Below are positions 33,160 through 43,800 of a stretch of 64,000 nt of DNA, in pieces; positions within the stretch are counted from its first letter, which is position 1, and the number at the start of each line of letters is the position of its first letter. The translations under genes and the position numbers were made by a program. Under the pieces are notes generated by a model. The model was given only the letters and a program-made list of their open reading frames with translations. It had not been told where the DNA came from and made no database searches. Origin of the DNA: Antitrichia curtipendula (lineage: Eukaryota > Streptophyta > Bryopsida > Hypnales > Leucodontaceae). Location: NCBI GenBank assembly GCA_951230915.1, contig OX579634.1:55875570-55939569 (forward strand). Direction: 5' to 3'.

Positions 33160-33800
33160 CCGCGCCCTCCCACTCACGTTCAGGTCCGCGCCGTACCTGA
33201 AGGAGTCCGCGCCCTAACACGCTGAAGTCCGCGCCCTAACGCGCTGAAGTCCGCGCCCTGCCTGAAGGAGTCCGTGCCCTACCTGTCACAGTGAAGTCCC
33301 CGCCCTGCTTGAAGGAGTCCGCGCCCTGACGCGCTGAAGTCCGCGCCCTGACTGAAGGGGTCCGCGCCCTGACGCGCTGAAGTCCGCGCCCTGACTGAAG
33401 GGGTCCGCGCCCTAACGCGCTGAAGTCCGCGCCCTGCCTGAAGGAGTCCGTGCCCTACCTGTCACAGTGAAGTCCCCGCCCTGCTTGAAAGAGTCCGCGC
33501 CTTGACGCGCTGAAGTCCGCGCCCTGACTGAAGGAGTCCGCGCCCTAACTGTCACACAGAAGTCCCCGCCCTGCTTCGAGGAGTCCGCGCCCTGCTTGAA
33601 GGAGTCCGCGCCCTGACGCTCACACTGAAGTCCCCGCCCTCATTCGATGAGTCCGCGCCCTGAAGCGCTGAAGTCCGCGCCCTGAATGAAGGAGTCCGCG
33701 CCCTGACGCTCACACTGATGTCCCCGCCTTGCTTGAAGGAGTCCGCGCCCTCACGCGCCGAAGTCCGCGCCCTGACTGAAGAAGTCCCCGCCCCTGGATC
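33160..33800 (-). repeat. Right subterminal GC-box array
   Basis: About 28 boxes of the form GAAGTCCGCGCCCTGA or GGAGTCCGCGCCCT, spaced about 20-25 bp and alternating with GACGCGCTGAA or CTGAAGGA linkers. On the minus strand the box reads GGGCGCGGACT, so relative to the element ends it mirrors the left array at 15530-15855. No TATA box or gene follows on either strand. Confidence 0.8.
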
Positions 33801-33937
33801 CAACTGTCCAAGCTGACGTGTCATTGAAAAAAATTCCACAACTTTGAGAAATTGAGGCCGTCCAGTTGGTCCGGACCGTCCGTCCGTCCGGTCCGGTTTG
33901 CCCGTCCGTCCGGGACGTCCGATGACCCTAACTCGCC

Positions 33938-33953
33938 CGTTATGACAACCCTG
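33938..33953 (-). repeat. Right terminal inverted repeat of the hAT element
   Basis: Ends ...TATGACAACCCTG; read inward on the minus strand it is CAGGGTTGTCATAACG, the canonical hAT CAGGG terminus. The target duplication CTTTCAAA follows at 33954-33961. Confidence 0.75.
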
Positions 33954-33961
33954 CTTTCAAA

Positions 33962-35191
33962 CCCCAACTAGTAGATGTAGGGCCAAGTCAGGTATCAAAG
34001 GGCGGGGATAAGGGCCATTGGGCGTAGGACTAGGCAGAAAGACAGACCTGGTAGCGTAGAGAGCCGCGCAAGGCAAGGAACTAAGGGCCGTTGGGGGTGG
34101 GGCTTTAGGGAGTCTTCAAGGAGAAAAATGAAATAGAAGGAAGAGAGAAGAGAGGGGAGGAGGAGAGAATAGAAGTAGGAAAAAAGGGAAGAATACACAT
34201 GGGAAAAAATAGAGAGTAGAAGTAGAAGAAATAGAGAGAAGAAGTAGGAAGAAATAGAAAAAGTAGTAAAAGGAAGTAGAAGAAAAGAAGTAGAAAGAAG
34301 GAAGTAGGAGGTAAAGAGACTAGGAGGAAAATCAACCCCAAAGCACATGCTCTTTAAATTACACTCTCTCTAAGTAAATACCCTTGAAGCTTACTACTCA
34401 CTCATATACCAACTCTAAGCTTCCCATTGCAAGCACATACAAGTGGGAAAGAGGAAGGAGGTGAATTAGTAGGGGAAGTAAAGAAAAGACTTCCAACCAC
34501 TAAAAAGTAGATTAGGTGTCATAGGAATAGCTAGGACATAAGAGGTAGTGCAAAGTGGCCATAACTCTCATCTTGGGTCTCATAAGTAGTGGAAAGTAGA
34601 AATTAATGCATGCTAAGTACCCATTAAGCCACAATTTTGACTTGTAAGTGGTAGGTGGCCACCTCAACCACCACCATTAATACAAGAAGTAGAATAAAGA
34701 TAAAGAAGGAAAAAAATAGGATTTAGAGGGGATAGCCAAGAATTGTGCCAATAGCCAACATACAAAAAATCATTCAATCAAGTGCCAAAGGTGGAATGGC
34801 GTTTTGGGACATGTTGAGAGAAATTTAACCTTGTATTTCTGACCCTACTTTAACCCTTTAGTGACCGGTCGACCACTTTGTGGTCAATTTTGGGACTCTT
34901 GGTCTGATGCTATTCAAAATACATTTGATCACAAAAAACTCAAAGAGTAACGCAATTAGAGTGTCTTCATGGGCTTCAAACAAAACCAAGTTTAAGGGAG
35001 TTGGAGCATTGATGAATTAGCTATGAGGTTGCAAACTCAAATAGCCTGGACCTTCAAATGGAAAGTGTTCAACAAAAATACAAAAAAATGTAAACCAAAT
35101 TGTGAGATTTTTTTGTAACTTGATGTCTTGACAAGGCATAAGGTTTTTTTTTGTAATGTCATGAATGCCCAAAGTAAATTTATGCATTGAT
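33962..35191. other. Intergenic DNA with a purine tract at 34110-34330
   Basis: 34110-34330 is nearly pure A/G on the plus strand (AGAAGTAGGAAGAAATAGA-type units), a possible triplex-forming tract; minus-strand open frames over it (Ser/Phe/Leu-rich) are artefacts. The remainder has no recognisable gene. Confidence 0.7.
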
Positions 35192-35507
35192 GGTCAATTT
35201 CTTTAAAATGGCGGTATTCTGTTAGTTTGGCACTTTTAACAGTTCAGACCGTGCACTCTGAAATGGTCTGAAATCTATACCAACCTTAGATTTCTGAAAT
35301 CTATATCAATAATAGATATTTGAAATCTATAAAAGTTATATATTTTCAAATTGTGTGGTCTAAAATCTATAAAAGTCATAGATGTTTGAAATCTATAACC
35401 ATCCTAGATTTCTGATATCTATACCTATCCTAGATGTCACTTTTATGGTTCAAGGTGGGCACTCTGAAAATGGCACACGGAATACCGCCATTTTAACGAA
35501 ATTGCCC
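35192..35507. mobile_element. MITE-like element, 316 bp
   Basis: Ends form an inverted repeat: GGTCAATTTCTTTAAAATGG on the left and, read inward from the right, GGGCAATTTCGTTAAAATGG, continuing through GCGGTATTC. The interior has about seven copies of the word AATCTATA or its variants. No coding capacity and no clear target duplication (flanks ATTGAT and ATTTAT are only similar). The superfamily cannot be assigned. Confidence 0.65.
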
Positions 35508-35654
35508 ATTTATATAAATTTTGTTTGTACATTTATGATTTGATGTTTGAGGATCTAGATTTAGTAATTATTGTCTTATCATATGGGTAGTTCAATTGTC
35601 CATGTAGTGAGTTATTTTAATTATCTTATAATATAATGTTCACTATGTTCTTTT

Positions 35655-36809
35655 GTAGGAGCCAAGGATTTGTTTGTAATGGTTTGCCAAAGATTCCAGT
35701 GGAACTTCTGCATTTGGCACGGCATCACTTTGCTATAGGTTGGAGTGGCAAAATTGTTCGAGGCACTTATTAAGGCCAAAGTATTGTTGTTAAGCTAGCA
35801 CCTATTGGTTCAGATCGTGCCGAGGTGAGACTCTTTGTGAACCATTTCTATTTTGCTGAAATTTGTGTATATGAAAGCTTTAGATGTATTTGTTCCACTT
35901 ATGTGAATTTTGTTTTTTGTTCAAGCTCTCTTGACAGAGTTTGTGGCCTATCACATGTTGAAGGAATTTTGGGGCAAGTATGTACCACAACTAGTTTCAT
36001 ATGGAACTATTGTTGGAGGAACAATCATGTACATTGCCACGGAGGAAATCTACGCTCATGAAATTGGAATGGGTATGTTACTAACCTTGCTCTTTGCGTA
36101 TTGCTTAATTGTTAAGCTTGCTTATTGCTTATTATGTGTTGCTTACTAAAGAGGCATATACATTGTCAAGAAGGTTATTGGTTATTGTTTAGAGGGGCAT
36201 TAGTTTATTGTATGTGATGTAGTTGGGGTTTTATACATTTAAGCACGGGTATATAGGACCTTTGTCCCGAGAAGTGGTGGATGAGATGTTTGATGCTCTT
36301 GTTGCTGTACACGAGTGTGGGATTCTTCATGGTAACATTTACCCTAGTAATATCTTGTTGGAAAGGGTTGCAAAGGGACAACGAGTAGGTGTCCGATTTC
36401 TTGATTTTGAGTTTGCTCGCTTTGTTACTAGCAATGAGGATTGCAAGAGAGAATATGTTGAGTTGGAGTCCTTAGTAAATGAGTTCACTTGTTAAATGTT
36501 GATGTAACCTCCCAATTTCAATTGGAACAAAGTCAAGTGGTCTAGCAAGGTGTATAGTCTTGTGTTAGTTTTGATAATCCATGAAGGCATGATTTTGGCT
36601 AACATTTATAAATAATGATTCTTAATGTATTTCCTTGTGCACAATGTTGGATTCATTTCATAGGGAAGGCATTAGGGGTACATGAGGAATATGTGTAGTG
36701 GACACGTCATGCCATTGAAGGAGCGTGGTATACTCTGGTGCAAGGGTGGAAAATTTGTGCAAGATGAGGCATTCAACAAGTGGAATAAGATTGTAGACGC
36801 CTTGTTGTG
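35655..36809 (+). pseudogene. Protein-kinase-like gene, broken
   Basis: Four plus-strand segments with plausible splice junctions. 35670-35825 holds a glycine-loop-like GWSGKIVRGTY and VVKLAP (candidate ATP lysine), with TAA at 35771 between them. About 35937-36070 reads EFVAYHMLKEFW, the C-helix region, ending at a GTATGT donor. About 36220-36494 has a catalytic loop HGNIYPSNILL (HRD changed to HGN, so the catalytic aspartate is missing) and a metal site LDFEFAR (DFG changed to DFE). A last short segment runs to TGA at 36807. The pattern resembles the atypical kinase-like family found in many plant and fungal repeats. The in-frame stop and the missing catalytic aspartate argue for a pseudogene or pseudokinase. 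Confidence 0.55.
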
Positions 36810-37899
36810 AACTCTAGCAACTCCAAAAATCCTATAACCCTAAGGGATCTCCTTTTTACATGGAACATTGTAAGGTCATGTTTTGCACTACTCCAAGTTG
36901 CATTACAAGCCCCCAAAGTGTCCTTTTTGTGTGCCACAATGTGTGGTCATATTGTTGCAAAACTCCATGTTGCATTACAAAGGCATGTCATGTTAGATTT
37001 ATAAGTGTTTTGTTTTGTGAATGTATGTTAATCATAAAAACAATCAATGATCTGTTTTTAAGACATTAGATGCTTGCAATCTTCATTTAGATCTACACTG
37101 AAAGGATTTTTTTCATTATTAATTTTTGAATAATAGGATGGCAGCCTTCTGAAGGAAACTGGAAAAAATATGCATGCTTCGTTTGTGCTTGCTTTTGAGA
37201 CGGGGACAAATTCGCAAGTCGCCGAGACAGTGGAACATCCAAAGTAGACCCGTCTGATTGGACTATGAGATTCAACTTAACGATTCAGACCTTCATTTCG
37301 GACATTGATATAAAGACGAACAGGGCCTTCATTCGGACATTGATATAAAGACGAACAGGGCCTTCATTCGGACATTGATATAAAGGCAGACTACAACACT
37401 AACATCTGATTCCTCCTCCCTCGTTCAGTGCGTTCCTGGGCGTTACTCTGCAACGTACTTCGAAACTAAAAATCCTAGGGACACATCTCCACCAGATTTG
37501 TGAAATCTCTGGCAAATATAACGATTTTGACAATAGCCTCAAGCCCAAATAAGAAAACATCCGAACCAATGGTACAAACGTAGACTTGTGGAACTTCAGT
37601 GGTGACACCTGTGCACCATTGAAAAAATTCTTATCGAGAAATTTCAATTCATGCTTTCAATTGTGCATGTGCAATACCTAAATAATCTACAAAACTGCAA
37701 CTTCTTACGAAGTCTGATAACCGAACTCGAACCTTGATTCTGATTCTCGTGACAAAATAGATATATACTAACTAGTATCATCAGGTATGTCTATTCTCAC
37801 AATACTGGTTGAAAGACCTAAGAATTAAGTGAGCACATTCACTCAGATTCAGAACTTGATTAAACAACAAAAAAGGAGGTTGAAAATTTGATATACATC
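36810..37899. other. Intergenic DNA downstream of UTP20, with a 35-bp triplet repeat
   Basis: No gene seen. At 37301-37385 the word GACATTGATATAAAG and its following bases recur three times at 35-bp spacing (37301, 37336, 37371). The 3' untranslated region of the UTP20 gene on the minus strand presumably lies just left of 37900. Confidence 0.6.
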
Positions 37900-40800
37900 T
37901 TACAGACCTCTTTGTCGTTTTTGGTCTACCATTTTTCGTTTCTTCTGTGCTTGGCGCTTCTGATTCAATCTGATCTTGCGTTTAGCATTGCGCTCTGGAT
38001 CCACAAGCACATTGAGCTTTTGTGCTCGTTTGCGTTTCTCTCGCAGATCCTTTACTCCTTGCCGAACATGGTTATATGCTCGTACAAACTCATCCACTCC
38101 TAGTATTCCCCGCAAGTCATCTAGCACTTCATCACCATATGTCTTGAGCTCCTCTGCACTCGCACAGAAACATGGCCATCAGCACTGAACATAATTCCAA
38201 AAAGTCAAGGCAAAGAGAAGCAAATAGAGACGAGCAATTTGAACGAAGAGTTCTAATAACTAGAAATTCAGCAGACGTATGACTCATACCAGACTGGAGC
38301 ACAGTCGCAGAGATCAATCAAAAGACAATAAAACTCTGCAGTTACTCTGCGGCAGTGTCATACCTTGCACTTGCTTAGATGCTGAACCTTCAGTAATTTT
38401 GTATAGAGGTACAAGTATGGACCGCAAATAGGGCTGGATCCCAGCTGATCCTAATCGAAAAGCCATTGCTGAGAACCATTGCAAGACGGCCTTCGCCTGC
38501 CAAGCCATGACACATGTACAAGTCGTCAGTTCAATAATACACCCGGAAGTCATCATCGGAGGAAAGGAGAGAAGGATGAAAATAACACGCGATTCAAGCT
38601 GACCGACTACAAAATATGTTCGGTGTGGTCAGAGCACCTGCGTGGGCTGAACACGAAGAGCAACTTTTTCCAGTCTTCTAAAAAGAAGTGTTGAAGCCCA
38701 ACATGGAGTATTTCCATGCGAATGGTGGTCACCAATCTTTCCAGAAACTGTAGGTACGTCTTGATCCTCGTCTTCAGAGACTCCATCTTCAGCATCCAGA
38801 TTATGGGTCTTGTTCTTCAGAACTCTCTTATTTGCACCGAGAATTTCTTTAGCTTGCTCTATCCTCTTTTGAATCTTTGGTTCCGTGACTTGGAAAGCTG
38901 ATTCCGAAGAAGGAAAAGCAGATGAAACATACAGAAGATTTTTCACAGTTTGATCCGCCAAAGCACTGTCCATAATCTCCGCATCCAGCTGTTCACAGAG
39001 ATACCCAGCAACAAGCAGAAGCCAACTTGGATGCAGCAGTTGCTGTTCAGGCATAGAAAAGAGGAATTAGTAAATGATCTTGATGGAGATTGAATAAATT
39101 ATATCCTAAAGGAGCTCAACTCATATGCAATGCGACAAAACCATTACACCACAAATTCGAAATGCCAATTACAGGGCTACAATAGAACAAACTACACAAG
39201 TGTTTGATAACATCTCTCCCAGTCCCAAACTAGCCATGAAACTAGAATCCAATGCAAGGTAAAAACTTGCCTTTGTGCTGCTGTGTTTATTGTTCTCGCC
39301 ACATGCAACATAGTACATCCCAAGCAACCGTCCTGATGCTAATCGAATCCAGGAGTGCTTGTGCAACAACAAACTGCATACCAACTCCCAGAATTCCTGC
39401 AAAGGGACAACACAAACGCACGCAATGAGAATCAGATTCAAAATATAGGGCATCCGCGAAACCACACAGGAGATCGGGTTATACAGCGACGAGATGACAG
39501 GTACCTGAAGCTCTGACTGAAGGGAGTATTGAGGAAATTGCTGGAGGAGTTTTTGAATCATGATCATCGATGCATAAATTTCTTGCCAGTTTGGGATGTC
39601 GTCTTCTTCCTCTTCTTGGCTTTTGGATGCAGTACCCCTCAAAATAATGATTGTTGCCTCTAACACTTCTTCTACGTGTTTTGCAAACTTATCATTCATT
39701 ACCTCAATCAAAAATCCCAGCACCTACAAAAACGTATGTGAATTTACGAGTTACGAATTTACACGTACTAGAGCCAATAAAATGCAGCACGAAAATCAAG
39801 ATCTGGCAGACAAATGAACAGGACAAAAGGATCATGTAAGGGATCAACACACTCAAAACAAAGACTAGACTGCAAATACAACGTTCTCACCTGTGCTGCA
39901 GGTCGCCACAGGCGGGAATTGTCACCCTTGTACCATGTGAGTGAAAAGTCTACCATCCGCTGAAGGGCACGAGAACCAACCCTGCTCATAAGCACCTTCA
40001 ACACTGTCCCTACCATGGCTCGAACATGATTTGAATTATCATTCACCAGCCTTGCCACTAGTGGTAAGAAAAGTGACTCAGCGTGCTCTTCAACCACAGT
40101 CTCAGGGAACTTCATAATTACTGCATGAAGCATTTCCAGTGCCGCTTCACGACCACTCGCATGCTCGTACCTATTGAGTCAATTGGCAGCAGCATAAGTT
40201 TGTGATCTATACGAACACGATGAAAATCGCAAGAAGTAAAGGACCCAATTGACGCCACGGTATACTCTCACGAAACTATCATTCTTCAAGTCAAGACTGC
40301 TAAAGATAAGAAATTTCTGGCTTTCTAATGGTACATTCAAAGAACTCATCCGAACATGACACGAGAGATAAAGATAGACTCTCAACCCGAAGACTACATT
40401 AGCAAACTAAAAAGAAAACTTTCAAGGTGCTGGAAACACATGAAATCGTACCCTAAGCTTGTTAGGAGGAAGTCAAGGTGCTGCTGAAGACGCTTCACTC
40501 CAAGCGGGTAGTCCAGCAAGAACTGCAGAAAAATTTGACTGCATACTTGTCGAACAGGTGATAGTTGACTTTGAACCATCACTTCAGAAACACGGGTCAT
40601 CATATCATACAGCTCCGGAACAAGAAGCTTGCGACTGACAACAGCCTTCAAGAGAGACAGGGCCGTGCTCCCCGTAGTACTCTCTAAGTCACTGAACACG
40701 GGAAAGCATAGGAGCAAACGGAGTTGATCATCTGTTATTTTTGCCGTCTTGCAGTGTCGAATGAGCGTGATCAGAAGCTGGAAACAAGCCTGCATCACTG

Positions 40801-43800
40801 GAGTATCTGTCTTTCCAGATCGCTGCGCCATATTGAACACTTGCTTGGACATTTTTGCTCCAAATTTATCCACAGAGGGCAGAGGCAACTTCACGAGTAC
40901 ACTCAAACACCTCATTACTCCTGACAATACACCATCGTATTTTGAAGACAAAAATCTGAAGAAGATATCCACCATAGGGTCCAGCATTGATAAAACCAGT
41001 TGATCTTGGAAGCTTATCTTCACTTTCTTCAAGTGGGTGTAGAACAACTGAAGAGCAAACTCTGTAAGCAGATGTGCATTAGGCGTTCCTAGTCCCACAG
41101 CTATTGCATCTTTGTCGTTTCCGTTCCTGTCTTTCCTATAATTCAATTCTGCAGCTTTTCCAGTAACTGTCTTGGTCAACCGTCCAACTCCCTGTCCTTC
41201 CAATTTTGCCTGATTCTTAGCAGCCAATGCAAGCGCTACAGCATTTTCCTCTTTAAGACCATCTTCCATTAGCCCGTGGACCAAAACAAAAAGAGTCTCT
41301 TGACTGACCGAGGAGTTTGATTGTATACCAAGAGCTATTTGCTTCAGCATCGTCTCTACCTTCACACGGTTTTTAGGTGAAAAAGTTTTGGGTAGATTCC
41401 TCCTAATTGGGCCCAACATGGTAGGAACTTGCGTTGGAAAAGTGATAACTTGAGCAATCAGCCTCATGCTTTCAAAAGATCGCATGTGCTTAGTTTCTTT
41501 CATCTTGACAGCAATAGCTTCGACATTTTTTTCTTCTGCTACTTCACCCATAATGTCACTCTCCAGAATCTCCAAAAGTAGCATAAGGCAGTAATCAATC
41601 CCACCTACTTCCACCGTTTCTGTAAGCTTCACAAGAACAGAGTGAAGGGTGTAGCCTAGTACATGGACCTCAAATCCTCTTTTCAGTGAAGCCTTCAACA
41701 CTCCGGCAATGAAATGTAAATATTTAGCACCCAGAGAGGCCGTTACTGCAACTAGTGCAGAACGAGCCTCATCCCTGACGGCCTGGCTGTTTCGATTTTT
41801 AAGCAAATTAGTAATGCTTTGCACTATCCGAGGCAGCTCAAGCTCCATTATTTCCTCCGGCATAAGCTTCAAAATTTTCACCAGCGCAAGGGCCACTGAC
41901 GCATTGACGATATCCATATCCGAAACCATCACCTTGGTGAATTCGGGCAGAACCCGCTTACGAAGAAGAACCTCGATCTCCGATGGCAATGTTCGTGTAT
42001 GATGGTCTTCGGCCTCGTTAGTTGCATTGTCACTAACATTCTCTTCAGTTTTAGACTCAAAGAAGTGGAAAGCATCAAGGGTTGCACACACCAGTCGTAC
42101 TAAAACTTTCTGATGTTCCATTTTTGAGCTGAGGAACCTAAACGATCGCATCAGCAACCCGAAATATGGCTCCCACTGAAGTTGGCCGGCTATACATGCA
42201 ACAGTTTCAATTGCAGATCCCACCAGGTTTCCTTCCTTGTCACCTTTAGCTTCAAATATAGAATTCATAAACAATGGCACAAATATCCTCAAAAGAGCAC
42301 CCTGAGGAAGGCAGACAATCTCGTGAGAAATTGGATCTATATCAGAATATTAATAACACGACATATATCTATGAAGGACTCTGCAATCGAGAAAACAGAT
42401 CAATTCATCACGACAGGACCCCACCGATTACCTGAGAGAAATGTCCAGCATCACACAAAGTCCTGAACTTTGCCATAGCCTTACCCCTTCTGTGAACCTG
42501 CGCAGCCAAATCAGCAGGTATCGTCACGGCATCAGCACCCATACAACCGACTTCAACTTATTCTAAAGTGATCGCAAAGTCAATCTCCATCTTAGTATGT
42601 CTGCACTTAAAGCAATCCAACTAACAGTCTACAGTACCAAAATCTTTAGATGAAGGTGGACGGAATTGCAACCTGAAGATGAACGATATTATAAAAGAAG
42701 TCAACTTCTGGGTCAGTGGACACAAGGCTTTGATATTCGCTCAAGGCCGAATTCCTCGTAAAACTCAGAGCCATTTCACGAAGTAAAGCAACCCACTCCT
42801 GCAGCGGAAGAAGCAGGTTAGTCACTCGATGAATTTAAACTGCTCAGTAATACACATCTCACAGATAGAAACAAAATCTTCATCCTACAGTCTTTGTGAA
42901 AGGTGGTGGAGCTTGGATAAAAGACATAACATCATTAACACCAATAAATCGTTGTACATAGGGTCATCAGCTCAAGTGTCACAATGCAAGTACAAGAGAG
43001 GATATGTTCGTAAGAACCTGAGCTTCAGAAACCAAAAAGAAAATTTGAAAAATAACAGCACTTCACGATTGCCAGAACAGCAAGTTCATATTTCCAGTAA
43101 AGTCGGTGATAATTGCATGTGTCAAACGTACCCTTCTCACAACAAGTAGTTCAGAACCCATCGCATTACGAACATGTGGAAGGAGAAACCTCTGCACCAA
43201 AGACTTCACCGATCCTGACTCAGTCTTAACATGAACCCCGGTTAAGCTAACCTCCACAGGTTCGCCAGCTACTTCCCCATCAGCAGCATCAAGAGCCAAA
43301 TCCGCATCCTCATTGATCTCGTCTGTTTTTTCACCTTGTAAATCGTCAAGAGACTCTTCTTCCGGTAGAGAGGATGCAAACTTCACAAATGACTGCAAAC
43401 GGCTAGAAGAACTATGTCTAAGAGAAATGTCCAATGAACCCATATCAAAAACTGCCTGTGATAAAACAAGAAGTCCCGTTGATCTATTGAGTTGAGCGAA
43501 AAGCGATGCATCCATCCGCTCATAAGCTTGGAGGCGCCGTTCATAGTCGAACTCTTCCATGGTTGAAGTGGACATGGCATTCAGGTCGGCTAGCAACTTC
43601 GCCTGCAAGAAAAAAGCAAAATGAAAGTGAGATATAAGTCCAGATAAATGATGTAAATGAGAGCTCGATCAACAAGGTAACAAATTCAACACATCATTGC
43701 TACGAATCCATCAATTCAAGCGATAAAAACCATACATACAATTTGCACTGGCATATTACATATTTAGCAACGCATCCTCTGAATGCTAGCACATGCGACA

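Larger units (their letters stand above)
15408..33953 (+). mobile_element. 18.5-kb composite hAT-like transposon with cargo genes
   Basis: The ends form a terminal inverted repeat: CATGGTTGTCATACTG on the left and CAGGGTTGTCATAACG read inward from the right. The right terminus has the canonical hAT CAGGG start. The element is bordered by a 7/8-matching 8-bp target duplication. Inside, all on the plus strand, are a protein-kinase-like gene, a coiled-coil ORF, a RING-H2 ORF and a hAT transposase, each unit behind a GC-box array and a TATA box. The spacers consist of degenerate 75-85-bp repeats. Typical hAT elements are a few kb and encode only transposase, so the size and cargo are unusual. Nested insertions (Tc1/mariner, LINE fragment) and single in-frame stops show it is not young. 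The boundary call rests on the inverted repeat, the duplication and the enclosed content; a chance pairing of ends is possible but unlikely. Confidence 0.8.

Noticed and set aside
33995..34348. Minus-strand Ser/Phe/Leu-rich frames
   Set aside because: Reading of a purine tract; no gene features.
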